A stretch of DNA of 38,559 nucleotides from Microcaldota archaeon. GTDB taxonomy: Archaea > Micrarchaeota > Micrarchaeia > Micrarchaeales > Micrarchaeaceae. The stretch lies in contig JAJYWI010000018.1 in assembly GCA_021791535.1 (NCBI GenBank), forward strand, positions 1-38,559, given 5' to 3'. The notes under the pieces were generated by a model. It was not told the DNA's origin, ran no database searches, and was given only the letters and a program-made list of their open reading frames with translations. Below are positions 22,820 to 32,258 of this stretch, in pieces; within the stretch, counting starts at the first letter, position 1, and the number at the start of each line of letters is the position of its first letter. Made by a program: the position numbers and the translations under genes.

Positions 22820-24230
22820 CTACTTATGGGAAATCCCAAAGGAAGGGGACATGGCGGTCCCAGTCAGGGTATATGCAAACAAGGCATTGATAGAGAACAT
22901 GAAAAAGGATAGAACGCTCATGCAGGCAAGAAACGCCGCCAGGCTTCCCTCTATAACGAAGAACATGCTTGTTATGCCGGATGGCCACGAGGGCTACGGC
23001 TCTCCGATAGGCGGCGTCGCAGCGTTTGATGCAAACTCCGGTATCATATCACCGGGCTTTGTGGGTTTTGACATAAATTGCGGCATACGCGTGATAAAAA
23101 CCAACCTTACAGAGAAGGAAACCCGCCCAGTACTCGGCAGCCTCATGGATGCAATGTTCAGGAATGTGCCAAGCGGCGTGGGCAGCGAAAGCAAGCTCGG
23201 TTTCACTCAAAAAGACCTTGACAGGATAGCTACCAATGGTGTAGGATACATACTCGAAAAAGGATACGGCTTTGCAGACGATGCGGAAAGGACAGAGGAG
23301 GGAGGCTGCATTGAAGGTGCGATGACTGGCAAGGTGAGCGAGCTTGCAAAACAACGCGGAATAAAGCAGTTAGGCACGCTCGGCGCTGGAAACCACTTCG
23401 CCGAGGTGCAGAAGGTCGCAGAGATAAAGGATGAGGGTATAGCAAAAGCTTTCGGCCTCTTCGAGGGCCAGGTGGTCGTGATGCTGCATAGCGGATCAAG
23501 GGGCTATGGCCACCAGGTGTGCAGCGACTACCTAAAGGTGCTTGCGGATTACCAGAAAAGGAACGGCATCGTGATGCCGGATCCGGAACTGGCTTATGCG
23601 CATGTGGCTTCAAAAGAGGCAGACGATTATCTTGGGGCGATGCGCGCGGCTGTGAATTTCGCTTTCGTGAACAGGCAGATAATGATGCATTTCATAAGGA
23701 AAAGCTTTGCCGACACATTCAAGAAAAGCGCCGATGAGCTGGGCATGGAACTGCTTTACGACCTCTCGCACAATATAGCGAAGCTCGAAGAGCACGATGT
23801 AGACGGAAAACGGATGAAACTCTATGTACATAGGAAGGGTGCGACAAGGGCTTTCGGCCCTGGCCGGAAGGAGATAACACGCATATATAGGGATTACGGC
23901 CAGCCTGTGCTCATACCAGGCAGCATGGGCACAGCAAGCTACGTCCTGGCTGGGAGGGAGGAGAGCATGACAGAGACATTCGGGTCGTCGTGCCACGGGG
24001 CAGGGAGGGTTATGTCAAGGCACCAGGCCCTGCGGGAGATACCTTCCTCTAAAACGTTCAGCGCAATGAAGAGCAAGAATATAGAGGTAAGAGTGCGGAG
24101 CAGGAAGCTCGTGAGCGAAGAGGCCGAATGGGCGTACAAGAACGTAGATGACGTCGTCGCGACTATAGAGAGCGCGAAAATATCAAAGATTGTCGCGAGG
24201 ATGGTGCCTATGGGCGTCGCAAAAGGATGA
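22803..24230 (+). CDS. rtcB: tRNA-splicing RNA ligase RtcB
   Basis: A 475-aa ligase that joins 2',3'-cyclic phosphate and 5'-OH RNA ends using GTP and Mn2+. In archaea it seals tRNA exons. Motifs are LVMPDGHEGYGSPIGG, VGFDINCGIRVI (metal ligand Cys93), LGTLGAGNHFAEV, MLHSGSRGYGHQV, LYDLSHNIAKLE, PGSMGTASYVL, and SSCHGAGRVMSR, which carries the histidine guanylylated in characterised enzymes. The protein is full length and without an intein, although rtcB is a common intein host in archaea. The ATG at 22803 overlaps the zincin gene. Confidence 0.96.
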   Translation: MEKIHDYLWEIPKEGDMAVPVRVYANKALIENMKKDRTLMQARNAARLPSITKNMLVMPDGHEGYGSPIGGVAAFDANSGIISPGFVGFDINCGIRVIKTNLTEKETRPVLGSLMDAMFRNVPSGVGSESKLGFTQKDLDRIATNGVGYILEKGYGFADDAERTEEGGCIEGAMTGKVSELAKQRGIKQLGTLGAGNHFAEVQKVAEIKDEGIAKAFGLFEGQVVVMLHSGSRGYGHQVCSDYLKVLADYQKRNGIVMPDPELAYAHVASKEADDYLGAMRAAVNFAFVNRQIMMHFIRKSFADTFKKSADELGMELLYDLSHNIAKLEEHDVDGKRMKLYVHRKGATRAFGPGRKEITRIYRDYGQPVLIPGSMGTASYVLAGREESMTETFGSSCHGAGRVMSRHQALREIPSSKTFSAMKSKNIEVRVRSRKLVSEEAEWAYKNVDDVVATIESAKISKIVARMVPMGVAKG

Positions 24231-24251
24231 TGCCGCCGGTTCAGTGACGTT

Positions 24252-24262
24252 TTTATATATTA
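24252..24262 (+). promoter_or_regulatory. TATA box of the ATP synthase operon
   Basis: TTTATATATTA is followed about 25 bp later by a predicted leader. A GGTGA Shine-Dalgarno at 24299-24303 lies 5 nt before the ATG at 24309. This is the only strong promoter seen for the following 10-kb operon. Confidence 0.5.
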
Positions 24263-24308
24263 GCACACAAACACTTACTGGATTTATCCTACTTAAACGG
24301 TGAAATGG

Positions 24309-24533
24309 ATGGTAACGGCAGACCCGCAGTATGCAATCGCTGCTGCTATTGCGATAGCAGGCGGATTAATCGGAACAGGAATGGCGCAGCAGGGGATAGG
24401 AGCTGCCGGAATGGGGATAATAGCAGAGAGGCCGGAGAAGTTCGGACAGGTTCTGTTCTTCTTCGTAATACCAGAGACGCTGTGGATAATCGGATTCGTC
24501 CTTGGTCTCATACTGCTATTGCAGATACTCTGA
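24309..24533 (+). CDS. atpK: A/V-type ATP synthase subunit K (proteolipid)
   Basis: A 74-aa hairpin of two TM helices, the 8-kDa form of the rotor c-ring subunit. Helix 1 is AIAAAIAIAGGLIGTGMAQ. The polar loop is GIIAERPEKFGQ. Helix 2 is VLFFFVIPETLWIIGFV, with the ion-carrying Glu at residue 56 in the IPET motif. The ring moves H+ or Na+ through the membrane; the coupling ion cannot be decided with confidence from this sequence. An upstream in-frame GTG at 24300 is less likely because the GGTGA ribosome-binding site overlaps it. Confidence 0.92.
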   Translation: MVTADPQYAIAAAIAIAGGLIGTGMAQQGIGAAGMGIIAERPEKFGQVLFFFVIPETLWIIGFVLGLILLLQIL

Positions 24534-24553
24534 TAGTAAGGAAACAGGTTAGC

Positions 24554-25114
24554 ATGGGACTCGACGAGATTATTGGAAAGATTGAAAGCGACACGGAGGC
24601 GACGGTACGCCGCATAATGGAGCAGGCGAAGGCCCAGGGCGACAGGGCGGCAAATGATGCGAAGGCTAAAGCACAGGCTAGGCTCTCTCTTGCGAAGTCG
24701 AAGGCGGCCGCTGATTCCAAGGTTATAATGACAAGGGAGAGCAGCAGAGCCGCTACTGAGGCGTCGCAGATGTACCAGGAGAGGCTAAATGACGAAGTAA
24801 GGAAATCGATAGAATCCATAAAGGCTTCGTTCCAAGCATATACCAAAAGCGACGAATACGCAAAGCTGCTGAAGAAGCTCGCATCCAGGGCTGCTGGCGA
24901 GCTTGGCGAGGATTGCACCATATACGTGAAGAGGGACGACGACGTAAAGATAAAGCCTGCTGGGTTCACGATATCGGAATTGCCAGATGGGTCTGCAGGT
25001 GGGCTGCGCGCGGTGTCGAAGGATGGCCTGAAGTACGTCGACTACACGCTTGATGCGCTACTCTCAAGCATCAACGATGCGATTGCAGTTGAGATAATGA
25101 AGCTTATAAAATGA
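24554..25114 (+). CDS. atpE: A/V-type ATP synthase subunit E
   Basis: A 186-aa peripheral stalk subunit. Residues about 1-105 form a long charged, Ala-rich coiled coil (TVRRIMEQAKAQGDRAANDAKAKAQ is the start of the pattern). The globular C-terminal domain ends with GGLRAVSKDGLKYVDYTLDALL, the typical GG(v/l)xxxxxDGxxxxDNTxxxxL ending of subunit E. It pairs with subunit H to form the stator. The frame continues upstream across atpK, so the ATG at 24554 is taken as the start. Confidence 0.9.
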   Translation: MGLDEIIGKIESDTEATVRRIMEQAKAQGDRAANDAKAKAQARLSLAKSKAAADSKVIMTRESSRAATEASQMYQERLNDEVRKSIESIKASFQAYTKSDEYAKLLKKLASRAAGELGEDCTIYVKRDDDVKIKPAGFTISELPDGSAGGLRAVSKDGLKYVDYTLDALLSSINDAIAVEIMKLIK

Positions 25115-25118
25115 TTTC

Positions 25119-26171
25119 ATGGACTCGACATATACTGGCGCTTATGGGAGGCTCAAGGGCCTTCGGCAGGAGTTCCTTTCTCTGGGCTTCATAGAGCAGC
25201 TGGAGCAGAAGGATATCGATGAGTTCGTGAAGGCGCTCAGCGCCACCGGGTACAGGAAGGAGATAGATGAGCTATCTGCGCTATACAAGGAGCCTGACCT
25301 TCTTGAGGTCGTAATAAACGCGCACATGATGAGGATGAGCAGGAATTCCGCGTTCGCGATACCGCCTCTGGCGCGCAACATAGTAGCCGCTTTCATAGGC
25401 AGGTACGACATAGAGAACATAAAGACAATACTCTCTTCGAAGAAGCTGGGCTACGGGGTGGAACAGACGGAAGCGTTCCTAACGGTGCAGCGCAACGTAC
25501 CGGTAGGCATATTCGCAGGGCTGATAAGCCGGGAGGACTATACTGGCATCGTGGCGCAGAAGGATATAGAGGGAGTGGTCAACTACATAGTCAGGTTCGG
25601 CTACGGCACGCCGTTGCTCAAGCACCTCGACGAGGCCCGCAAGGGTGACATATCAAACATGCTCATGGCGCTTGACCTCTACTACTACACGCGGCTGCTT
25701 GACGCATTCAGGTTCTATGTCGGTAACGAGGGCATCCTGCTAAGTTTCATAAAGGGCCTGATAGACATAAGGAATATAATGACGGTCATAAAAGGTATAG
25801 AACTTGGTGGCGAAGACGTCAAAGGTTTCATAATAAAGGGCGGGGACATGCAGGAGTCGAGATTGGTAGAGATGTCGCAGAAAAAGGTCGAGGCCCTTGC
25901 GCAATACATGCCATTCAAGATCGACGACGCGTTCGAACTCTACAAAGGCGACCAGTTCGCAAGCTACTTCGAGGCGGCGCTGAGGAGGGAGCTCTACAAG
26001 AAGTACCTGAAGCTCTTCAACGAGTCAGGCATATCCGCAGCCCAGATAGTTGGATTCATGCTGAGGAGCGAGATAGAGAGGGACGAGCTGAGAAGGATAT
26101 GGATGGGCAAGTACTACAAGGTTAGCAAGGAGAGGATAGAGCACATGGGTATACTCAAGTATGTGGTATGA
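25119..26171 (+). CDS. atpC: A/V-type ATP synthase subunit C
   Basis: A 350-aa protein of the V-ATPase subunit d/C family (vATP-synt_AC39). This is the funnel-shaped coupler between the central rotor shaft and the K ring. It is mostly helical. Recognisable stretches are NAHMMRMSRNSAFAIPP, RYDIENIKTILSSKKLGYG, DLYYYTRLLDAF, KGLIDIRNIMTVIKGIELG, and a tail with GFMLRSEIERDELRRIWMGKYY. The DxxNIKxIL and EIExxxLRxIxxGK patterns are those of archaeal subunit C. Its stop overlaps the atpF start (ATGA). Confidence 0.9.
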   Translation: MDSTYTGAYGRLKGLRQEFLSLGFIEQLEQKDIDEFVKALSATGYRKEIDELSALYKEPDLLEVVINAHMMRMSRNSAFAIPPLARNIVAAFIGRYDIENIKTILSSKKLGYGVEQTEAFLTVQRNVPVGIFAGLISREDYTGIVAQKDIEGVVNYIVRFGYGTPLLKHLDEARKGDISNMLMALDLYYYTRLLDAFRFYVGNEGILLSFIKGLIDIRNIMTVIKGIELGGEDVKGFIIKGGDMQESRLVEMSQKKVEALAQYMPFKIDDAFELYKGDQFASYFEAALRRELYKKYLKLFNESGISAAQIVGFMLRSEIERDELRRIWMGKYYKVSKERIEHMGILKYVV

Positions 26172-26500
26172 TGGAATTCGAGAGGATTGCCGTAGTGGGA
26201 GAACGCGAACTCGTGCTTGGCTTTAAGCTCATTGGCATCCAGGATGTCTTCATGAGCTCTGGAAGCGCTGCGGTCGCAAAGTTCACCGAGATACTCAACG
26301 CAAAGCAGTACAACCTCGTATTGGTGTCGGAAAACCTTAGGGAGCACATGGACAGCAACGCATTGAGGATGGCGGAGACGTCGCTTAAGCCTATCGTGAT
26401 ATTCATTCCGGTGCCAGGGAGCGGCGCTGCACAGGAATCGGTCGAAACGCTGGCTAAGAGGATACTCGGCGTTGACATCAAATCGTTGAAGGGTGCTTAG
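26168..26500 (+). CDS. atpF: A/V-type ATP synthase subunit F
   Basis: A 110-aa small Rossmann-like subunit of the central rotor. It starts with IAVVGERELVLGFKLIGI and runs through YNLVLVSENLREHM to KPIVIFIPVPGSG and LAKRILGVDIK near the end. These are the usual landmarks of subunit F. Its ATG overlaps the atpC stop by 4 bp, and its stop directly abuts the ATG of atpA. Confidence 0.9.
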   Translation: MMEFERIAVVGERELVLGFKLIGIQDVFMSSGSAAVAKFTEILNAKQYNLVLVSENLREHMDSNALRMAETSLKPIVIFIPVPGSGAAQESVETLAKRILGVDIKSLKGA

Positions 26501-29500
26501 ATGGCAGACAAAGGAAGGATATTCAGGATTTCCGGACCGGTAGTGATAGCGGAGAACCTTAAAGACCCGAAGATGTACAACGTGGTCAAGGTAGGGGAAG
26601 AGGAGCTTGTAGGCGAGATAATAAGGCTCAACTCTGGCAGGGCGACCATACAGGTATACGAAGACACCTCAGGGCTGAGGCCAGGCGCGCCTGTAGAGGA
26701 CACTGGTTCTCAACTGTCGGTAAGCCTGGGTCCTGGCCTGATAGGCTCGATTTACGACGGGATACAGAGGCCGCTCGACAAGATAAAGGCAAAGAGCGGT
26801 GACTTCATTGCGAGAGGCGTGAACGTAGACCCGATAGACTTGAAGAAAAAGTGGGAGTTCACTCCAACGGCAAAGAGTGGCGACAAAGTCAAGCCCGGCG
26901 ACATAATAGGTGAGGTGAAGGAAACTGGTTTGGTCACCAACAGGGTATTGGTGCCAAACGGAATTTCTGGGAGGATAGCGCATATTTCAGGCGGGAAATA
27001 TAACGTAACCGAGAGCATTGCTTCGGTTAGCGATGGCGGCTCTTCTTTCAATATCACATTGATGCAGAAGTGGCCAGTCAGGGTGGCGCGGCCGGTGATA
27101 GATAAGCTGCCGCCAGATGTGCCATTGATAACTGGCCAAAGGATAATCGATACGCTTTTCCCAGTGGCAAAGGGGGGTACTGCTGCCGTCCCTGGGCCAT
27201 TCGGAAGCGGCAAATGCGTGGACAAAGACACGCTGCTGATGATGGGAAATGGAAGGATAGTGAGTATTGAAGAGGTGTACAATGAGGGCAGAGCGAAGGG
27301 CAAACTTGTATATGAGAATGATAATGAGGAGCTATATGACGTGTCAGGCTTGGGAAACCCTAGCGCGCTATCTCTTAACGGCAATAAATTTGACATACGT
27401 GAGCCAAAACACGTCTATCGCGGCAAAACCGACTCCACGATAAAAGTGCTCACAAAATCCGGTAAGAGGGTGGAGGTCACGCCGATTCATAGACTCTTCA
27501 CCCTATCGGATTGCGCGATCGTTGAGAAGGAAGCCGGAACTATACAAAAGGGGGATTATCTTGCATGCCCACGGAAGGTAAGTTTGGAACTTTCGGATCA
27601 GAAAATACACTTAATTTCGCTTTTGCATTCCAAAAAGCTTTTCAGCGCAGATGAAAATCTAAACGCGAGATTCGGGGTGCTATTGAAATCGGCCATCAAG
27701 AAAGGGAGACTCCCATTAAGATTCAACCAGTACCTAAGGGTTGGGAGACCGGTGCCATTGGAGCTCATCCATATGATCTCTGGAGATTCTTTGCAGGACC
27801 CAGACACAATAATTTCTTACCATGGCAAGAGGATAAAAGTGCCCAGAGTTATGAGCCCAGAACTGGCTGAATATCTTGGCTACATTATAGCTGATGGAAA
27901 CCTGAAAAACGGAAGCTACTCGATAAGGTTCTACAACACATCAAAAGAGATACTGGATAGATATGCATATCTTGCTAGGAGGCTGTTCGGCGTTGAGCCG
28001 TATATATACAGACACCCTAAGACGCGCACATCGATGATTGCACAAATTGATTGCAAAGCATTATTTGATTCCCTTGTCTCACTTGGTGTCCCGTATAAAG
28101 GCAAGGCGGGCAACGCCAGCATACCAGAGCTGCTTCTGAAGTCCAGCGATGCGTCTCTAACCTCCTTCATCGGATCATATATAGCATGTGATGGAAGCGT
28201 GGATGTCGACAACGGCAGGATAGAGATAATATCAAAAAGCCGCAAAATTATAGAGCAGTTCAGCTTTGTGCTTCTGCGCCTTGGTTTGGTGTCATCAATC
28301 GGTAAAACGAGGAAAGACGGGACCTCAAGGATATCTGTAAAGGTCGGGGGAGTAAAAGAGGCGTATAAATTGGGTGCGGCTATCCGTGGAGCAAAATCCG
28401 CACGGTTCCTAAAAATCGTGGAAGGTCAAAAAACCAGGTACTCTAACAAAGATGCGATACCGGTCCCAGGCACGCTTAAGAGCATTCTTAAGACGAAGGG
28501 AACCCAAAACAGACTGATGCGGATTGGCGTGTATCCTGAGCGCTACCTGAAAGACAGCAGTAGGATATGCATTACTACTTTAACTAAGATTATAGAAAGG
28601 TTATCACGCTGGATGGAGGTGCCTAAAGAACTGCTTACACTGCGCGAATTGTCTGAAAGTTTATTCTTTGACGAGGTAAAGGCGATTGAGTGGTCAAAAG
28701 TGCCAAAAGACGTATTCGACGTAGAGATACCCGAACTCCACAATTTTGTAGGTGGACATGGCCCATTATTGCTGCATAATACAGTTATACAGCATCAGCT
28801 AGCCAAATGGTCCGACGCGGATGTTATAGTATACATAGGTTGTGGAGAAAGGTCAAACGAGATGGCTGAAATACTGACCACTTTCCCACAGTTAAAGGAT
28901 CCAAAAAGCGGATTGCCGCTTATGGATAGGACAATCCTAATCGCTAACACGTCAAATATGCCTGTTGCCGCTAGGGAATCAAGCATATACACAGGAATAA
29001 CACTAGCAGAGTACTACAGGGATATGGGATACAACGTCGCGCTAATGGCAGACAGCACATCGAGATGGGCCGAGGCTCTCAGAGAGATATCCGGAAGGCT
29101 TGAGGAGATGCCTGGCGAGGAGGGATACCCCGCATATCTTGGGAGGAAAATTGCTGAGTTCTACGAGCGTGCTGGCAGGGTGCACGTGCTCAACGGTGCG
29201 GTAGGCTCAGTAACAGCAATCGGCGCAGTGTCGCCGCCCGGAGGTGATACCTCGGAGCCTGTTTCGCAAAACACGCTGCGTGTGACTAGAGTGTTCTGGG
29301 CTCTCGATGCGTCGCTGGCGAACAGGAGGCACTTCCCGTCGATAAACTGGCTGAACAGCTATTCGCTCTACCTTGACGACCTAGCGAAGTGGTATGACAC
29401 CAACATAGACAAGGGATGGAACGAGATGCGCTCCAATGCCATGGCAATACTGCAGAAGGAGGCTGAGATAAACGAGGTGGTGCAGCTTGTCGGATATGAC

Positions 29501-29830
29501 GCGCTGCCGGAAAAGGAGAAGGAGGTGCTCGACATAGCGAAGGTGATACGGGAGGACTACCTGCAGCAGAGTGCATACGATGAAGTGGATACATACAGCT
29601 CAACGAAGAAGCAGTACCTAATGCTCAAGGCGATTCTGCTGCTTGACGCGGCAGAAAAGAACGCGATAGACAAAGGCGTAACAGTCGATCAGCTGCAGAA
29701 GACAGACGCGAAGCAAAAGATCGCAAGGATGAAGTTCGCGAAAGAGGATGACATCCAGGGTTACTTCAATGAGCTCAAAAGGGCAATAGACGGCATAGCT
29801 GCGATGGAATCAAAGGCTAAGGAGGGATAA
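26501..29830 (+). CDS. atpA: A/V-type ATP synthase catalytic subunit A, interrupted by an intein
   Basis: The 1109-codon frame encodes a 587-aa catalytic A subunit plus a 522-aa intein, residues 239-760. Extein landmarks are [16 protein letters not shown] and [11 protein letters not shown]-type bulge-domain sequence. The P-loop [17 protein letters not shown] is split between Lys and Thr. After it come [48 protein letters not shown] and [11 protein letters not shown]. The protein makes ATP at the A/B interfaces and cannot bind nucleotide until the intein is removed. The stop of atpF abuts the start, and atpB follows after 1 bp. Confidence 0.96.
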   Translation: MADKGRIFRISGPVVIAENLKDPKMYNVVKVGEEELVGEIIRLNSGRATIQVYEDTSGLRPGAPVEDTGSQLSVSLGPGLIGSIYDGIQRPLDKIKAKSGDFIARGVNVDPIDLKKKWEFTPTAKSGDKVKPGDIIGEVKETGLVTNRVLVPNGISGRIAHISGGKYNVTESIASVSDGGSSFNITLMQKWPVRVARPVIDKLPPDVPLITGQRIIDTLFPVAKGGTAAVPGPFGSGKCVDKDTLLMMGNGRIVSIEEVYNEGRAKGKLVYENDNEELYDVSGLGNPSALSLNGNKFDIREPKHVYRGKTDSTIKVLTKSGKRVEVTPIHRLFTLSDCAIVEKEAGTIQKGDYLACPRKVSLELSDQKIHLISLLHSKKLFSADENLNARFGVLLKSAIKKGRLPLRFNQYLRVGRPVPLELIHMISGDSLQDPDTIISYHGKRIKVPRVMSPELAEYLGYIIADGNLKNGSYSIRFYNTSKEILDRYAYLARRLFGVEPYIYRHPKTRTSMIAQIDCKALFDSLVSLGVPYKGKAGNASIPELLLKSSDASLTSFIGSYIACDGSVDVDNGRIEIISKSRKIIEQFSFVLLRLGLVSSIGKTRKDGTSRISVKVGGVKEAYKLGAAIRGAKSARFLKIVEGQKTRYSNKDAIPVPGTLKSILKTKGTQNRLMRIGVYPERYLKDSSRICITTLTKIIERLSRWMEVPKELLTLRELSESLFFDEVKAIEWSKVPKDVFDVEIPELHNFVGGHGPLLLHNTVIQHQLAKWSDADVIVYIGCGERSNEMAEILTTFPQLKDPKSGLPLMDRTILIANTSNMPVAARESSIYTGITLAEYYRDMGYNVALMADSTSRWAEALREISGRLEEMPGEEGYPAYLGRKIAEFYERAGRVHVLNGAVGSVTAIGAVSPPGGDTSEPVSQNTLRVTRVFWALDASLANRRHFPSINWLNSYSLYLDDLAKWYDTNIDKGWNEMRSNAMAILQKEAEINEVVQLVGYDALPEKEKEVLDIAKVIREDYLQQSAYDEVDTYSSTKKQYLMLKAILLLDAAEKNAIDKGVTVDQLQKTDAKQKIARMKFAKEDDIQGYFNELKRAIDGIAAMESKAKEG
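27215..28780 (+). mobile_element. Intein with LAGLIDADG homing endonuclease in atpA
   Basis: A 522-aa in-frame insertion between Lys and Thr of the P-loop. Splicing residues are intact: Cys1 ([10 protein letters not shown]), TPIH block B at 89-92, and C-terminal LLLHN followed by extein Thr. The endonuclease has two dodecapeptides, LGYIIADG (221-228) and [10 protein letters not shown] (319-328), both with the acidic catalytic residue. So both self-splicing and homing look possible. Codon use is AT-richer than the extein. The P-loop site is one I recall for other archaeal A-subunit (VMA) inteins, unlike the yeast VMA1 site. Confidence 0.96.
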
Positions 29831-29831
29831 G

Positions 29832-31211
29832 ATGAGTGATGTATTTTACAGGACTGTGAAGCAGATAACAAGCGTTCTGCTGTTCGTTGAGGGAGTGAAG
29901 GACGCGGCGTACGGAGAGCTTGTCGACATATCGCTCGACAACGGGAAAAGCGTAACCGGCCAGGTGCTGGACAGCAGGGACGGGCTGGCTATAGTGCAGT
30001 CGTTCGGGGAGACGCAGGGGATGAACCTTGAGGGCACAAAGGCCAGGTTCCGCGGCGAAACAGCAAAGCTTTCCGTCAGTTCAGACATGCTCGGCAGGAT
30101 ATTCGACGGTACAGGCAGGCCAAGAGACGGAGGGCCTCCCATATACAGCAACGAGCAGGTCGACATAAACGGGGAGGCGATAAACCCAACTGCGAGGGAG
30201 GAGCCGTCTGAGTTCATCCAAACAGGGATATCAACGATAGACTGCATGAATACTTTGGTAAGGGGGCAGAAGCTGCCAATATTCTCGGGGTCAGGGCTTC
30301 CCCACAACAGGATAGCCGCGCAGATAGCAAGGCAGGCAAAGATACTCGGGGCTGGCGAGGAGTTCTCGGTGGTGTTCGGCGGGATAGGGATAAACAGCGA
30401 GGAGGCCAACTTCTTCAGGAGGGAGCTTGAGGAGACAGGTGCACTTGGGAGGTCGGTTGTGTTCTTGAACCTGTCATCAGAGCCGTCTATGGAGAGGATA
30501 ATACTGCCGAGGCTGGCCCTCACCACAGCCGAATTTTTGGCGTATAAGCAGGACATGCATGTGCTCGTTATATTAACTGACATGACGAACTATGCGGAAT
30601 CGCTCAGGGAGGTATCGGCTGCGCGCGAAGAGGTTCCTGGAAGAAGAGGCTACCCCGGTTACATGTACACAGACCTGTCGACAATATACGAGAGGGCTGG
30701 GAAGATAAATAACAGGAAGGGGTCGATAACCCAGATCCCAATATTGACAATGCCTGGCGATGACATAACGCATCCGATTCCTGACCTGACTGGCTACATA
30801 ACCGAGGGGCAGGTGGTCCTCAGCAGGGACCTGCACAGGCGCGGCATCTATCCGAACATAGATGTACTGGTTTCCCTGTCTAGGCTTATGAATCAGGGCA
30901 TAGGCAAGGGCCGGACGAGGGAGGACCACAGGGGGGTATCCGACCAGCTATATTCTGCATACGCATCTGGCAAGGACCTCAGAAGCCTTACAGAGATAGT
31001 GGGGGAGGAGGCCCTGAGCGAGAGCGACAAAAAGTCGCTCAGGTTCGCCGACCTATTCGAGAATAAATTCGTAAACCAGGGCTACTACGAGGACAGGAGC
31101 ATAGAGCAGAGCCTGGACCTCGGCTGGGATCTATTCAGCAACCTGGACAAGGGCGAAATGAAGCGCGTGAAGGACGAGTTCGTAAAGAAGTACGGCAAGT
31201 GGAAGGATTAG
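29832..31211 (+). CDS. atpB: A/V-type ATP synthase subunit B
   Basis: A 459-aa regulatory, non-catalytic partner of subunit A in the A3B3 head. It shows [22 protein letters not shown] and the degenerate nucleotide loop [19 protein letters not shown]. It continues with [69 protein letters not shown] and [19 protein letters not shown]. It is full length. Its stop directly abuts the ATG of atpD. Confidence 0.97.
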   Translation: MSDVFYRTVKQITSVLLFVEGVKDAAYGELVDISLDNGKSVTGQVLDSRDGLAIVQSFGETQGMNLEGTKARFRGETAKLSVSSDMLGRIFDGTGRPRDGGPPIYSNEQVDINGEAINPTAREEPSEFIQTGISTIDCMNTLVRGQKLPIFSGSGLPHNRIAAQIARQAKILGAGEEFSVVFGGIGINSEEANFFRRELEETGALGRSVVFLNLSSEPSMERIILPRLALTTAEFLAYKQDMHVLVILTDMTNYAESLREVSAAREEVPGRRGYPGYMYTDLSTIYERAGKINNRKGSITQIPILTMPGDDITHPIPDLTGYITEGQVVLSRDLHRRGIYPNIDVLVSLSRLMNQGIGKGRTREDHRGVSDQLYSAYASGKDLRSLTEIVGEEALSESDKKSLRFADLFENKFVNQGYYEDRSIEQSLDLGWDLFSNLDKGEMKRVKDEFVKKYGKWKD

Positions 31212-31832
31212 ATGGCCATAGGGACAATAAAGACAACGAGGATCGAGCTGATAAGGACGAAGGCTAGGGTAAAGGTAGCTACGAAGGGGTTGTCGCTGCT
31301 GAAGATGAAAAGGGCAAGCCTCGTCCTAGAGTTCTTCAGCCTGGCGAGGCAGATAGAGCTGCTCAGGGCCAATCTTGGCAGTAGCGTGCAGACAGCGATG
31401 GACAGCACAAAGATAGCGGACATACAGGCCGGCAGGATCAACGTAGAGAGGATAGCCGCGGAGCAGGCGACCATGCTTGTCGGAGTGAACGCAAGGAACG
31501 TGATGGGCGTCAGGATACCGAACCTGAGCATAGAGTCAGGGGCGCAGTTCGGCCTTGGCTATGAGCTGATATCGGTGCCGACCGCAGTCGAGGATGCGAG
31601 GAAGAGCTACAGGTCGCTGTTCAGCCTTCTGGTGGAGATAGCCGAGAAGGAGAACTCGCTCAGGAAGCTGCTATATGAGATAGAGAAACTAAACAGGCGG
31701 GCGAATGCGATAGAGAATGTAGTGATACCTGGCATGCATGCCAGGATATCGTACATAAGGCAGAGGCTTGAGGACCTTGAGAGGGACCAGATCGTCTCGC
31801 TGAAGTTCATAAAGAGGAAGATGGATGGCTGA
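31212..31832 (+). CDS. atpD: A/V-type ATP synthase subunit D
   Basis: A 206-aa central shaft subunit made of a long antiparallel coiled coil. It has RVKVATKGLSLLKMKRASLVLEF near the start (the LKxKRxxL pattern). Near the C-terminus comes EIEKLNRRANAIENVVIPGM, followed by the R-x-x-L-E-D-L-E-R-D pattern. The NRRxNAIExVxIP motif is diagnostic. It rotates with F and the K ring. Its last 8 bp overlap the start of the 37-codon TM gene. Confidence 0.93.
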   Translation: MAIGTIKTTRIELIRTKARVKVATKGLSLLKMKRASLVLEFFSLARQIELLRANLGSSVQTAMDSTKIADIQAGRINVERIAAEQATMLVGVNARNVMGVRIPNLSIESGAQFGLGYELISVPTAVEDARKSYRSLFSLLVEIAEKENSLRKLLYEIEKLNRRANAIENVVIPGMHARISYIRQRLEDLERDQIVSLKFIKRKMDG

Positions 31833-31938
31833 TAACAGGAGGTTGATGGAATTCATGACCATATGGGCTCTATTCATGGTGGTCAACATAGCGCTGGCTA
31901 TAGCGCTCATAGCGCTGATATTCGTGGTGTTTTCATGA
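31825..31938 (+). CDS. 37-aa single-TM protein inside the ATP synthase operon
   Basis: An ATG at 31825, overlapping the last codons of atpD, opens a 37-codon frame that ends with TGA at 31936-31938, overlapping the ATG of the next gene (31935). The product has a short polar N-terminus (MADNRRLMEF) and then one uninterrupted hydrophobic helix of about 25 residues (from MTIWALFMVV to ALIFVVFS). Overlap with both neighbours in different frames leaves no gap in the operon otherwise. That is strong evidence for translation. No homologue is recognised. It could be a small membrane-sector subunit or assembly factor. Confidence 0.65.
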   Translation: MADNRRLMEFMTIWALFMVVNIALAIALIALIFVVFS

Positions 31939-32258
31939 AGGGCGACCTCGAAGCGCTTGAGAAGATAAAGAAAGCCGAAGAGAGCGCAGCCAGGAGGGTA
32001 GAGAGGGCAGAGAAGGAGTCAAAAGAGCTTGTAGAGAAAGCAAACGATGAGGCGCGGCGCATAGCCGAGGAGGCGGAAGCCGAGGCGCAGAGATTGTACG
32101 AAGAGGAGATGGAGCGCGCAAGCATTGCGGCGCAGGAGGGGCGTGAGAGGATACTCGATGAGGCGAAATCGAAGGCAGGTAGCATAAAGGGCGTGGACAG
32201 CAAAACCGCTTATGGGATCTTCAGGAGGCTTATGGCAAAGAGGTTCGGAGTGGGATAA
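31935..32258 (+). CDS. atpH: A/V-type ATP synthase subunit H (peripheral stalk coiled coil)
   Basis: A 107-aa protein starting MKGDLEALEKIKKAEE. It is almost entirely a charged heptad/hendecad coiled coil full of Glu, Lys, Arg and Ala, ending in SKTAYGIFRRLMAKRFG. This is the size and composition of archaeal subunit H (AhaH), which twists with subunit E in the stator stalk. The frame can be extended upstream to 31863, but that would overlap the 37-aa gene entirely. The ATG at 31935 overlaps its stop as ATGA. The stop overlaps the ATG of atpI (TAATG). Confidence 0.85.
   Translation: MKGDLEALEKIKKAEESAARRVERAEKESKELVEKANDEARRIAEEAEAEAQRLYEEEMERASIAAQEGRERILDEAKSKAGSIKGVDSKTAYGIFRRLMAKRFGVG

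Noticed and set aside
24305-24553. N-terminal extension of the subunit E frame across atpK
   Set aside because: It lies in an alternative frame of the proteolipid gene, with a Cys/Arg-rich meaningless translation. Subunit E begins at 24554.
31863-31934. N-terminal extension of subunit H
   Set aside because: It would overlap the 37-aa TM gene. The ATG at 31935 overlaps the preceding stop as ATGA, and the coiled coil begins there.
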